NCBI RefSeq assembly: GCF_025751535.1
Contig: NZ_JAOWLC010000012.1
Location: 88,077-152,076 of the forward strand
Source of the DNA: Lentibacter sp. XHP0401
GTDB taxonomy: Bacteria > Pseudomonadota > Alphaproteobacteria > Rhodobacterales > Rhodobacteraceae
DNA length: 64,000 nucleotides
Direction: 5' to 3'
The notes under the pieces are model-generated. The model did no database searches. It worked only from the letters and a program-made list of their open reading frames with translations, and had not been told where the DNA came from. Below, piece after piece: positions 35,698 through 44,616 of this stretch (its first letter is position 1; each line of letters begins with the position of its first letter). Made by a program: the position numbers and the translations under genes.

Positions 35698-35774
35698 AGC
35701 AGTAGGGCAGACGCAGTGCGCGCGGCGCGTGAAGCGCGGGGCGGCATAGGTGTGATATGTGTCTGCGTGTTCAT
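35682..35774 (-). CDS. leuL: leu leader peptide
   Basis: A 30-codon frame upstream of leuA encodes a peptide ending A-LLLL-SCL, with the four Leu codons CTA CTG CTT CTA in a row (35705-35694) plus a fifth, CTC, before the stop. This is the classic composition of a leucine-sensing leader peptide. Start choice is tentative (ATG at 35774, weak ribosome binding site; an internal ATG at codon 10 is possible). Confidence 0.75.
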   Translation of the reverse strand: MNTQTHITPMPPRASRAARTASALLLLSCL

Positions 35775-35852
35775 GAACGAAGTTATAGGAGCGGGATTTG
35801 CCGAGATAAACCCCCAATTTGCGAGAAAATGCGCTTGGGGCCTTTGTGGGGC

Positions 35853-35883
35853 TTGACCCTCCAGTTAGTGGAAGGCTTAGGTT
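35853..35883 (+). promoter_or_regulatory. CueR-type (MerR family) promoter of copA
   Basis: The -35 element TTGACC (35853-35858) is separated from TAGGTT (35878-35883) by 19 bp, the over-long spacing typical of MerR-family promoters. An inverted repeat CCCTCCA...TGGAAGG (35857-35863 and 35869-35875) fills the spacer, close to the known CueR dyad CCTTCC...GGAAGG. It lies 20 bp before the copA start. No cueR gene is in the window. Confidence 0.75.
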
Positions 35884-35902
35884 CGGCTCAAAGAGGTGAA
35901 AC

Positions 35903-38299
35903 ATGAGCAAAATTGAACTGTCTATTGAAGGTTTGAGCTGTGCGGGCTGTGTGCGCCGTGCGGAGGAGGCGATTGCGGGCGTTGAAGGTGCAAGCGAGGT
36001 GTCAGTGAACCTTGCAACCAGGCGCGCGAGCCTTGATCTGGGCGATGCAGGCTTGGAGGATGTGACGCAGGCTTTGACCAAGGCGGGTTACCCTGCGCGG
36101 GTCGAGAGCGCTGTTTTTGTGGTTGAAGGTATGAGCTGTGCCTCTTGTGTGGGCCGTGTCGAGGCGGCGGTGCGCGGGCTTGAGGGGGTAACCGAGGCCA
36201 ATGTGAGCTTTGCGGCCGGCGAGTTGCGGGTGACATATCTGGAGCGCGTGGTGAGCGAGGCCGATATTATCGCTGCGGTAAAGAGTGCGGGGTATGCGGC
36301 AGTGCAAAAGGGCACGGGGCCGAGTGCTGCGGAGCGGCGGGCGGAAGAAGTCCACGGGCTGAAGCGTAGTTTCCTCATCGCGCTGGCTTTGGCTTTGCCT
36401 GTGTTCCTGCTGGAGATGGGCGGGCACATCTATCCGCCGTTTCACCACTGGGTCGCGGGAACATTCGGGCAGGTGAATTCCTGGATATTCCAGTTTGTGC
36501 TGACAAGCGCTGTGCTGATCTGGCCGGGGCGCAAGTTTTACACCGTAGGTCTGCCGCTCTTGATGAAGGGCGCGCCGGATATGAACTCGCTGGTCGCGGT
36601 TGGGACATTGGCGGCTTACTCTTATTCGGTTGTGGCGACATTTGCCCCGGGCCTGCTGCCGAGCGGGGCGCGTGCAGTTTACTTTGAGGCGGCAGCCGTG
36701 ATTGTCACGTTGATTTTGCTGGGTCGCTATCTGGAAGCGCGCGCGAAGGGGCGGGCGGGCGAGGCGATTGCCAAGCTGGTGGAGCTTGCTCCCACGCGGG
36801 TCGAGATCAAACGCGGTGACGCTTTTGAAGAGGCTGACGCAAGTGATGTGCGCGCGGGTGATGTTCTGCGTTTGCGCCCCGGTGTGCGTGTGCCTGTGGA
36901 CGGGGCTGTCACGCGCGGCGAGAGCCATGTGGACGAGAGCATGCTGACGGGTGAGCCGATGGCCGTGCGCAAGAGCGAAGGCGATGCGTTGATCGCGGGA
37001 ACCGTGAACGGCGCGGGGGCGCTGGAGATGATGGCCGAGAAAGTCGGCGCAGACACGGTGCTGGCCGGCATTGTGCGCACCGTAGAAGAAGCGCAGGTGG
37101 CGAAGCTGCCCATTCAGGCGTTGGTGGACCGCGTGACCATGTGGTTTGTGCCTGTGGTCATGGGGTTTGCTGTGCTCACGCTGCTGGCGTGGCTCGCCTT
37201 TGGCGCGGGGATTGCCAATGCGCTTGTCGCCGCTGTCTCGGTCCTGATCATCGCCTGCCCCTGTGCGATGGGCTTGGCGACACCCATGTCGATTATGGTT
37301 GGCACGGGGCGTGGAGCGGAGCTTGGAGTTTTCTTTCGCAAGGGGGATGCTTTGCAACGCTTGTCGGACGTGCGCACCGTGGCCTTTGACAAGACGGGAA
37401 CGCTGACCGAAGGCAAGCCGAAGCTCACCGACTTTGAGGCGCTGGGCGGGTTTGAAAAGGCCGAGGCCTTGCGGTTTGTGGCGGCGGCGGAGCAGGGCAG
37501 CGAGCATCCTGTGGCGCGCGCAATTGTGGCGGCACATGAGGGTGCAATGCCCGCGGCAGAGAGTTTCGAGGCGATTGCCGGGCAGGGAGTCGCGGCGCAG
37601 GTGGAAGGACGCGAAGTGCTGATCGGCACGGTGCGTTTGATGCGCGAGCAGGGCGTTGCGCTTGACGGGCGCGCGAGTGCGCTGGAGGCGGCGGGGAAAT
37701 CGGTTTCCTACGCTGCAATCGACGGGCAGATCGCGGCGCTCTTTGCGGTGTCGGATGCTTTGAAGCCTGACGCAGTGGCCACCGTAAAGGCGCTGCACGA
37801 GATGGGCCTCAAAACGGTGATGATCACGGGTGATAGCGCAGCGGCGGCAAGATTCATCGCCGATGAGGCGGGGATTGACGAGGTGATTGCCGAGGTCATG
37901 CCCGAGGGCAAACTTGACGCGATCCGAAAGCTTCAAGAGCAGGGGCCTGTGGCCTTTGTCGGCGACGGGATCAATGACGCACCAGCCCTTTCGGCGGCGG
38001 ATGTGGGCATTGCGGTTGGCACGGGAACGGATGTGGCGATCGAGAGTGCCGAGGTTGTCTTGATGACGGGCGCGCCCGACAAGGCGCTGGTTGCGGTGCG
38101 GCTTGCTCGCAAGGTGATGCGCAATATAAGGCAGAACCTGTTTTGGGCGTTTGCTTACAATGCAGCGCTTATTCCTGTGGCGGCGGGGCTTCTGTATCCG
38201 CTGACTGGCTGGCTGCTTTCGCCGATGCTGGCGGCGGGGGCCATGGCGCTCAGCTCGGTTTTTGTGGTGAGCAACGCGCTGAGGCTCAAGCGGGCGTAA
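35903..38299 (+). CDS. copA: Cu(+)-exporting P1B-type ATPase
   Basis: Inner-membrane pump that expels Cu(I). The 798-residue protein has two N-terminal heavy-metal-associated domains (GLSCAGC with C13/C16 and GMSCASC with C79/C82), eight likely membrane helices, the actuator motif TGE (349-351), the transmembrane CPC motif (C452-P-C454) and the phosphorylated D496 in DKTGT, then GDGINDAPAL. All catalytic residues are intact. The CueR-type promoter upstream supports copper-induced expression. A stand-alone copper chaperone or cueR is not seen nearby. Confidence 0.96.
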   Translation: MSKIELSIEGLSCAGCVRRAEEAIAGVEGASEVSVNLATRRASLDLGDAGLEDVTQALTKAGYPARVESAVFVVEGMSCASCVGRVEAAVRGLEGVTEANVSFAAGELRVTYLERVVSEADIIAAVKSAGYAAVQKGTGPSAAERRAEEVHGLKRSFLIALALALPVFLLEMGGHIYPPFHHWVAGTFGQVNSWIFQFVLTSAVLIWPGRKFYTVGLPLLMKGAPDMNSLVAVGTLAAYSYSVVATFAPGLLPSGARAVYFEAAAVIVTLILLGRYLEARAKGRAGEAIAKLVELAPTRVEIKRGDAFEEADASDVRAGDVLRLRPGVRVPVDGAVTRGESHVDESMLTGEPMAVRKSEGDALIAGTVNGAGALEMMAEKVGADTVLAGIVRTVEEAQVAKLPIQALVDRVTMWFVPVVMGFAVLTLLAWLAFGAGIANALVAAVSVLIIACPCAMGLATPMSIMVGTGRGAELGVFFRKGDALQRLSDVRTVAFDKTGTLTEGKPKLTDFEALGGFEKAEALRFVAAAEQGSEHPVARAIVAAHEGAMPAAESFEAIAGQGVAAQVEGREVLIGTVRLMREQGVALDGRASALEAAGKSVSYAAIDGQIAALFAVSDALKPDAVATVKALHEMGLKTVMITGDSAAAARFIADEAGIDEVIAEVMPEGKLDAIRKLQEQGPVAFVGDGINDAPALSAADVGIAVGTGTDVAIESAEVVLMTGAPDKALVAVRLARKVMRNIRQNLFWAFAYNAALIPVAAGLLYPLTGWLLSPMLAAGAMALSSVFVVSNALRLKRA

Positions 38300-38310
38300 G
38301 GACGCTGGTG

Positions 38311-38670
38311 CTAGATTTCTTGGGATGTGCAATGGCAGGCGGCGGCTTGGTAAACCTGGCCCGCTGCATCGAAATACAGAACCTCTGAAGCGAGGACACC
38401 GCGATGGTTGAGGTAGGAAATCACCATCATGTCGTGGCCTTCAAAAACCTCCTGAATTGTGAACTTCAGGTCTGGTTGCCGTGCGAGGGCTGCGCTCCAA
38501 TATTCTCTTAGCGCTTGTTTTCCATGCACTTCACCGGCGCCCACAAGCGCCTTGGCCTTAAGGGATCGAAAGACGATATCATCACGGTAATGCGACATGA
38601 TCGTGTCAAGGTTATGTGTGTTCCATCCGTTTTCCCAAGAGTGTGCGAATGCTTGGCAGTCCATTCTCAT
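38311..38670 (-). CDS. NTF2-like/SnoaL-like domain protein
   Basis: A 119-residue protein of the NTF2-like cone fold (FAHSWENGWNTHNLDTIMSHYRDDIVF at residues 8-34, cited in part as WNTHNLDTIMSHYRDDIVF). Members are small-molecule isomerases, polyketide cyclases or inactive binding domains. The C-terminus has a C-H-C cluster (AACHCTSQEI). No operon partner and no known substrate; convergent with copA. Confidence 0.75.
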   Translation of the reverse strand: MRMDCQAFAHSWENGWNTHNLDTIMSHYRDDIVFRSLKAKALVGAGEVHGKQALREYWSAALARQPDLKFTIQEVFEGHDMMVISYLNHRGVLASEVLYFDAAGQVYQAAACHCTSQEI

Positions 38671-38698
38671 TCCCCATCAATAATAGTCCTGCGAGGCG

Positions 38699-40192
38699 TT
38701 ATTGATCTGCGGTTTCTGCAGGCACAAGGGGGTCGGCTACGGGCGTTGGCTCGGCGGTGGGTTGTGGTTCGGCGGCGGGTGCATCGCTGCCTTGCTCCGC
38801 GCCCAGTACGCCGTTGTTCCACTCGCCAGTCTCGGATTCGCCCGAGGCGTAAGTCATTGTGCCTGTGCCCTGGCGTTTCCCGCCCTGGAAGCTGCCTTCG
38901 TAAATGTCGCCATTGGCGTAAGTGGCTTTACCCTTTCCAGAGATTTCACCGCTGTTCCATTCGCCATCGTATGTGAAACCGTCGGGCATGGTGATTGTCC
39001 CGTTGCCACTGCGCTGTCCGCCTGAAAAGTTGCCCTCGTAGACGGTGCCGTCGGGGTAGGTGGCTTTGCCCGCGCCCTCGCGCTGGCCGTTGGCCCAGTT
39101 GCCTTCATAACGGTAGCCGTCGGCGTAGGTCATGATGCCGAAGCCGTGGTTTTGCGCGCCTTTGAAGCCGCCTTCATAGACCACGCCGTTGGCGTATGTG
39201 GCACGCCCGTTGCCCTCGATAACACCTGCGGCCCAGTCTCCTTCATAGGATGAGCCGTCGGCGTATGTGATGGTGCCTTTGCCATCGGGCTGGTCAGCGC
39301 GGAACTGGCCCACGTAGACAGAGCCATCAGGGTATGTCACTTTTCCGTCGCCCTCGATGCGCCCGTCAATCCATGAGCCTTCATAGGTATAGCCGTCAGC
39401 GCCTTTGAAAATGCCCTGGCCTTCGCGTTTGTCGTTTGCGAAGTCGCCCTCAAAACTATCGCCATTGGCGTATGTGACGCGGCCCTTGCCCTCGCGGCGG
39501 CCTTGCACCAGTTCTCCTTCAAAAACATCGCCGTTGGCTTGTGTGAGTTTGCCTGTGCCACCGATCTGGCCCGCCTCCCAGAGACCTTCGTAGACAAGGC
39601 CGTCGGGCATTGTGAGCGTGCCCTGGCCAGCACGCTCGCCGCCGGCCACTTCGCCCACATAGATCGCCCCGTCGGGATAAGTGATGCGCCCGTTGCCATC
39701 CTTGACGCCGCCCACCCATGTGCCATCGTAGGTGTAGCCGTTGGGGGAGGTCATCACGCCGTTGCCGTGGTGCTGCGCATTGAGGAACGCGCCTTCATAG
39801 CGCACGCCGTTGGCATAGTGGGCGATGCCTTGGCCTACGATCTTGCCTTCGACCCAGCTGCCCTCATAGGTTCCGCCATCGGCAAAGACGATCTTGCCAA
39901 CGCCTTGCGGCTTGCCTTTTTCAAACTCGCCCTCATAGACCGAGCCATTGGGAAAGCGTGCCGTGCCGCGGCCCTTGATCTCGCCATCGACCCATTCGCC
40001 TGAATACTCGTAGCCGTTGGGAAGGCGGTAGGTGCCTGTGCCGTGTTGCAGCCCGTTTTTGAACGTGCCTTCGTAGACGCCGCCGTCATCATACTGCTTG
40101 GTGCTGACCTGACCGTCCTGTGCCGATGCAGGGGCGGCGAAAGCAAGCGCGAACGCTGTTGTCAGCTTCAGTGCGGTCGTGCGAAATGTCAT
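38699..40192 (-). CDS. Exported MORN-repeat protein (18 units plus a partial one)
   Basis: A 497-residue protein with a Sec-type signal (residues 1-24, cleavage after PASA) followed by 18 contiguous 23-residue MORN units (residues 39-452), a degenerate nineteenth, and a Pro/Ala/Glu-rich tail. Units alternate between a W type and an F/V/L type, except that units 9 and 10 are both of the F class. Unit n resembles unit n+9 throughout, so the array is a duplicated nine-unit block (DNA 39458-40078 and 38837-39457). The ATG at 40192 gives the signal peptide; the frame is open further upstream. Bacterial MORN proteins are thought to bind lipid or envelope partners, but the function here is unknown. 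Confidence 0.85.
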   Translation of the reverse strand: MTFRTTALKLTTAFALAFAAPASAQDGQVSTKQYDDGGVYEGTFKNGLQHGTGTYRLPNGYEYSGEWVDGEIKGRGTARFPNGSVYEGEFEKGKPQGVGKIVFADGGTYEGSWVEGKIVGQGIAHYANGVRYEGAFLNAQHHGNGVMTSPNGYTYDGTWVGGVKDGNGRITYPDGAIYVGEVAGGERAGQGTLTMPDGLVYEGLWEAGQIGGTGKLTQANGDVFEGELVQGRREGKGRVTYANGDSFEGDFANDKREGQGIFKGADGYTYEGSWIDGRIEGDGKVTYPDGSVYVGQFRADQPDGKGTITYADGSSYEGDWAAGVIEGNGRATYANGVVYEGGFKGAQNHGFGIMTYADGYRYEGNWANGQREGAGKATYPDGTVYEGNFSGGQRSGNGTITMPDGFTYDGEWNSGEISGKGKATYANGDIYEGSFQGGKRQGTGTMTYASGESETGEWNNGVLGAEQGSDAPAAEPQPTAEPTPVADPLVPAETADQ

Positions 40193-40334
40193 TGTCGGTC
40201 CACCTTTATGCGCGGCAAATTTACCAAAGTTTAAGCGAAAGTTAAGCGAGCAGGGCGGCGGGGGCAACGGGTTCTTCTTTCCCTTGGCGGAGTTTGTGCT
40301 AAATCAGCGGTCAAGTTTTGAGAAAGAGGGCGCT

Positions 40335-41993
40335 ATGGCAAAGAACTTCCGCTTGATGCTGGGGCAGTTGAACCCGGTTGTTGGCGACATCGAGGGCAAT
40401 AAGGCCAAAGCACTAAAGGCTTGGAAAGCAGCCCGTGATGCAGGCGCGGATATGTTGGCGCTGCCGGAGATGTTTATCACTGGATACAATGCGCAAGATC
40501 TTGTTATGAAGCCTATTTTTCATCAAACGGCGATTGCGGCGATTGAGGCTTTGGCGCTTGACTGTGCCGATGGCCCCGCGCTGGCGATCGGTGGTCCTGC
40601 TGTTGAGGGGCTTGGGTTTTACAATGGCTACTATGTGCTTCAGGAGGGCCGCGTCAGCGCGCGGGTGCTCAAGCATCACCTGCCCAACGAAACCGTGTTT
40701 GACGAGGTGCGCATTTTTGACGAAGGCCCCATGAGCGGACCATACACCGTCAAGGGTTTGCGCATCGGTAGCCCGATATGTGAGGACGCATGGCACGCTG
40801 ATGTCACCGAAACACTGCAAGAAAGCGGTGCCGAGATTCTGCTTGTTCCCAACGGCAGCCCTTACTATCGCGGCAAGCACTTGACGCGCCTTAACCATAT
40901 GGTCGGTCGCGTTGTGGAAACCGAACTGCCGCTGATTTACCTCAATATGGTCGGCGGGCAGGATGATCAGGTGTTTGACGGCGGCTCGTTTGCGCTCAAC
41001 GCCCACGGCGCGCTGGCGCATCAATTCGGGGTGTTTGATGAAGAGCTGCGCATGGTCGAGCTCGTCGACACGGGCGAGGGCTGGAAAATTGTCAAAGGCG
41101 AAATGACCGCTCTGCCCGACGAATGGGAGCAGGACTATCGCGTGATGGTGGAAAGCCTGCGCGATTATATGCGCAAAACCGGCTTCAAGAAGGTGCTCTT
41201 GGGCCTGTCCGGCGGTATCGACAGCGCGATTGTCGCCACCATCGCGGTTGATGCGCTGGGGGCTGATAATGTCCGCTGCGTGATGTTGCCCTCGGAATAT
41301 ACATCCCAAGCCTCACTTGACGATGCCAAGGATATCGCCGGTCGCCTCGGCTGCCACTATGATATCGTGCCGATCAAGGCGGGTCGTGATGCTGTCACCG
41401 AAACACTCGCGCCGCTGTTTGAAGGCCGCGCGGAAGATATAACCGAAGAAAACATCCAGTCGCGTTTGCGCGGGCTGCTACTGATGGCGATGTCGAACAA
41501 ATTTGGCGAGATGTTGCTTACCACAGGCAATAAATCCGAAGTCGCCGTGGGCTACGCCACGATCTATGGCGACATGGCGGGCGGCTATAACCCGATCAAA
41601 GACCTATACAAAACCCGCGTGTTCGAGCAATGCCGCTGGCGCAATGCCAATCACCGCTCCTGGATGCAGGGCCGCGCAGGCGAGGTGATCCCTGTGGCGA
41701 TCATCGACAAGCCCCCCTCAGCCGAGTTGCGCCCCGACCAGAAGGACGAAGACAGCCTGCCGCCCTATGATGTGCTTGATGATATTCTTGAACGTCTGGT
41801 GGATCATGACCAATCGGTTGCCGATTGCGTTGAGGCGGGGCACGACCGCGACACAGTCAAGCGCATTGAGCACCTGATATACATTAGCGAATACAAGCGC
41901 TTCCAGTCGGCGCCCGGGCCAAGGCTCACGCCAAGCGCTTTCTGGCTGGACCGCCGCTATCCTATCGTCAACCGCTGGCGCGACCCGAGTTGA
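40335..41993 (+). CDS. nadE: Glutamine-dependent NAD+ synthetase
   Basis: Makes NAD from deamido-NAD with ammonia released from glutamine. The 552-residue protein fuses an N-terminal nitrilase-like glutaminase (general base Glu in LPEMFITGYN near residue 46, Lys in LKHHLPN near 115, nucleophile Cys in PICEDAW near 150) to a C-terminal synthetase with the ATP pyrophosphatase motif LGLSGGIDSAIVA (about 288-300). The ATG at 40335 is the family start. With nadD at 59 kb, two of the last NAD steps are in the window. A stop-adjacent dispersed repeat follows. Confidence 0.96.
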   Translation: MAKNFRLMLGQLNPVVGDIEGNKAKALKAWKAARDAGADMLALPEMFITGYNAQDLVMKPIFHQTAIAAIEALALDCADGPALAIGGPAVEGLGFYNGYYVLQEGRVSARVLKHHLPNETVFDEVRIFDEGPMSGPYTVKGLRIGSPICEDAWHADVTETLQESGAEILLVPNGSPYYRGKHLTRLNHMVGRVVETELPLIYLNMVGGQDDQVFDGGSFALNAHGALAHQFGVFDEELRMVELVDTGEGWKIVKGEMTALPDEWEQDYRVMVESLRDYMRKTGFKKVLLGLSGGIDSAIVATIAVDALGADNVRCVMLPSEYTSQASLDDAKDIAGRLGCHYDIVPIKAGRDAVTETLAPLFEGRAEDITEENIQSRLRGLLLMAMSNKFGEMLLTTGNKSEVAVGYATIYGDMAGGYNPIKDLYKTRVFEQCRWRNANHRSWMQGRAGEVIPVAIIDKPPSAELRPDQKDEDSLPPYDVLDDILERLVDHDQSVADCVEAGHDRDTVKRIEHLIYISEYKRFQSAPGPRLTPSAFWLDRRYPIVNRWRDPS

Positions 41994-42198
41994 AGTCAAA
42001 AGAGCCTGCTCTTTTTCTTGCTAAAAGTATCCCACCGACTCTGCGCAACAAGTGCGCTCTGTCTGTCATCGCGTTTGCTTCGCAAGCTGCCTGGGGGAGA
42101 GCGCGAGAGGGGCTGGCCCCTCTCGCATCGGTCGGGTTTTCGCTCAACGCTCGCGCGCAGAGCGCGCTTTTGCGTTCAACGAGCGAAAATTCGAAATC
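41994..42198 (+). repeat. Stop-adjacent dispersed repeat, copy D (box plus hairpins)
   Basis: Shortly after the nadE stop comes CTTTTTCTTGCTAAAAGTATCC, nearly identical to the box in copy B. Then come a 10-bp hairpin GCGAGAGGGG/CCCCTCTCGC (42105-42128, loop CTGG) and a long nested palindrome TTTTCGCTC...GAGCGAAAA near 42139-42190 that shares the TTTTCGC/GCGAAAA stem of copy A. Confidence 0.6.
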
Positions 42199-42201
42199 AA
42201 C

Positions 42202-43131
42202 TCACTCCATCAATAGCTGATAGCTCGCAGGCACATACTCAAAGCCGTCGCTGCGGGTCTCGACATAACCGATGGCGGGGAAGGGCATGTGATAGCCGAT
42301 GAAGGGGATATTATCCGCCGCCATCATATCGAGCATCTTGCGGCGGGTTGCGGCTGCTGCGGCCTTATCCTGATCAAACTTCACTTCCCAGTCAGGATAA
42401 GCGAGCGACCAGACATAGTGGTTGGCAAAGTCGGCTGCCAGAACAAGCTGCTGGCCTTCGCTTTCCAGCCTGTAAGCCATGTGGCCAGGCGTGTGGCCAA
42501 AGGCGGCCATGGCGGTGATGCCCGAGGCGACAGAACCGCCGTCATCGAGCATGGCCATTTTCTCGGCCAGCGGGCGCACTTTGCTGTCAAAGCCTTCGTT
42601 GCCCATCTTGTCCCAAGCGTTGAACTCTACGGCGCCTGTAACATAATCTGCGTTGGCGAATGTCGGTGCGCCTTCGTTCATTAGGCCGCCGATGTGGTCG
42701 CCGTGCATATGGGTGATCACGACGGTGTCGATCTGGTCGGGTGTGTAGCCCGCTGCTTGCAGCGCGCCTGAGATGCCACCTGCGTTGAGCCCCGTGTCAA
42801 ACAGCACGAGCTTTTCACCTGTGTTAACGACAGTCGGGGTGAAGAAGAACTGCGCCTTGTCGGTCGGGATATTCGCCGCTTCCGAGGCTTCGGCAAACTC
42901 TTCGGGCGTGGCGTTCATCCCGAAGATGGTCTGCGGCTCGGGCACGGTGCGTGTGCCCGCGAGCAGGGAGGTGACTTCAAATCCGCCGAGCTTTACGCGG
43001 TTGAACTTTGCTGTGCTTGCGCCGAGCATTTCGGCGGCGGCAAAAGCAGGGCTGCTTACTGCTGCTGCCATTGGCAGCGAAGCTGCCCCCAGAAGAGCTG
43101 TGCGGCGCGTGATGTGCTTGCTATGTGTCAT
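42202..43131 (-). CDS. Tat-exported metallo-beta-lactamase-fold hydrolase
   Basis: A 309-residue protein with a twin-arginine signal (MTHSKHITRRTALLGAASLP) and the MBL metal motif HMHGDHIGG (about residues 125-133), a further His in GHTPGHM and Asp in ADFANH. It probably binds two zinc ions in the periplasm. Substrate unknown; quorum-signal lactonases, alkylsulfatases and organophosphate hydrolases share the fold. The ATG at 43131 is selected for the Tat signal and lies a few bases after an AGAGAGGCC stretch. It stands alone, divergent from gltX. Confidence 0.88.
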   Translation of the reverse strand: MTHSKHITRRTALLGAASLPMAAAVSSPAFAAAEMLGASTAKFNRVKLGGFEVTSLLAGTRTVPEPQTIFGMNATPEEFAEASEAANIPTDKAQFFFTPTVVNTGEKLVLFDTGLNAGGISGALQAAGYTPDQIDTVVITHMHGDHIGGLMNEGAPTFANADYVTGAVEFNAWDKMGNEGFDSKVRPLAEKMAMLDDGGSVASGITAMAAFGHTPGHMAYRLESEGQQLVLAADFANHYVWSLAYPDWEVKFDQDKAAAAATRRKMLDMMAADNIPFIGYHMPFPAIGYVETRSDGFEYVPASYQLLME

Positions 43132-43288
43132 GGAGGCCTCTCTTTTGTTTGATAATGGGAACCATACGCTAAATATGTAGCAGTGGATGCATTTCACGCG
43201 AATTTGAACGCGGTTTCTGCCAGCAAGCGCATCTGGACATTGGCGCAGCGGTATGGGACATGGCGCAAGCCTATTTCGGAGAACTCTG

Positions 43289-44611
43289 ATGACCACAACA
43301 CGCTTCGCCCCATCGCCCACAGGTTACATCCACGTTGGAAACCTGCGCACTGCGCTGATGAACTTTCTCATCGCGCGTAAGGCCGGGGGCGAGTTTATCC
43401 TGCGGATCGATGACACTGACCCCGAGCGCTCCAAGGAAGAATATGTTGATGCGATCAAGCAGGATCTTGAGTGGCTCGGCCTCACATGGGACCGCGTCGA
43501 GCGCCAATCGCTCCGCCTTGAGCAATACGAAGCCGCCGCCGAGAAACTGCGCGGAATGGGGCGCTTTTACGAGGTGTTCGAAACGCCGACAGAGCTTGAC
43601 CTGAAGCGCAAAAAACAACTCAACATGGGCAACCCGCCTGTGTATGATCGTGCGGGCCTTGCGCTGAGCGAGGCCGAGAAAGACGCCTTGCGCGCGGAGC
43701 GCGGCGGCTATTGGCGCTTCAAGCTTGATCAGGAGCGCATCGAGTGGAACGACGGTATCATCGGGGATGTCTCGATTGATGCGGCTTCGGTTTCGGACCC
43801 GGTGCTCATTCGCGCGGACGGGCAGGTGCTTTATACGCTCGCGAGCGTTGTGGACGACACCGAGATGGGTGTGACAAATGTGGTGCGCGGGGCGGACCAT
43901 GTGACCAACACCGCCACGCAGATCCAGATTATCGAGGCGCTTGGCGGCAAGGTCCCGCAATTTGCGCACCATTCGCTTTTGACAGGCCCGCAGGGCGAAG
44001 CGCTGTCAAAGCGGCTGGGTGTGCTGGCGCTGCGCGATTTACGCGAGCAGGGTGTTGAGCCGATGGCTCTCTTGAGCTTTATGGCGCGGCTTGGCTCGTC
44101 GGATCCTTTGGAACTGCGCACCGAGATGGCCGATTTGATCGACGGCTTTGACATCAGCCATTTTGGCACAGCGCCAACAAAGTTTGATGTCGCGGATCTC
44201 TTCCCGTTGACGGCAAAATATCTCCACGCGCAGCCTTTTGCGGCTGTGGCCGATGACATCGCAGCGCTGGGTGTGCCTGCGGCGCAGGCGGAAGCATTCT
44301 GGAATGCCGTCTGTGAAAACATCGAGACCCGCAAGGATTTGGCCGCGTGGTGGCTGTTGATCCGTGAGGGGGCCGAGCCTGTGATTGATGCCGAGGACAA
44401 AGAGTTTATTGCCGAGGCGATGGCACTTTTGCCCGCGGGCGAGCTGACGGGTGAAAGCTGGGGCGCTTGGACCGCTGCTGTGAAAGAGGCCACGGGCCGC
44501 AAGGGCCGGGGGCTGTTCATGCCGCTTCGCAAAGCGCTGACGGGGATGGAGCACGGCCCTGACATGGGTGCGCTTTTGCCGCTGTTGCAGGTGATCAAGG
44601 CTCGAGGCTGA
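43289..44611 (+). CDS. gltX: Glutamyl-tRNA synthetase
   Basis: Class I synthetase that charges tRNA-Glu (and often tRNA-Gln in alphaproteobacteria, where GatCAB then amidates it). The 440-residue protein has RFAPSPTGYIHVGNLRTAL with HIGH-equivalent HVGN at 15-18 and the KMSKS-equivalent LSKRLG (about 239-244). No zinc site is visible. Many relatives have two gltX genes; this could be either paralogue. The start MTTTRFAPSP fits the family. Confidence 0.95.
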   Translation: MTTTRFAPSPTGYIHVGNLRTALMNFLIARKAGGEFILRIDDTDPERSKEEYVDAIKQDLEWLGLTWDRVERQSLRLEQYEAAAEKLRGMGRFYEVFETPTELDLKRKKQLNMGNPPVYDRAGLALSEAEKDALRAERGGYWRFKLDQERIEWNDGIIGDVSIDAASVSDPVLIRADGQVLYTLASVVDDTEMGVTNVVRGADHVTNTATQIQIIEALGGKVPQFAHHSLLTGPQGEALSKRLGVLALRDLREQGVEPMALLSFMARLGSSDPLELRTEMADLIDGFDISHFGTAPTKFDVADLFPLTAKYLHAQPFAAVADDIAALGVPAAQAEAFWNAVCENIETRKDLAAWWLLIREGAEPVIDAEDKEFIAEAMALLPAGELTGESWGAWTAAVKEATGRKGRGLFMPLRKALTGMEHGPDMGALLPLLQVIKARG

Positions 44612-44616
44612 GCGTT

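Noticed and set aside
36002..38332. A 776-codon open frame on the minus strand opposite copA
   Set aside because: It is the GC-driven shadow of copA. It is rich in Arg, His, Pro and Gln, has no domain or ribosome binding site, and copA on the plus strand has all P-type ATPase motifs.
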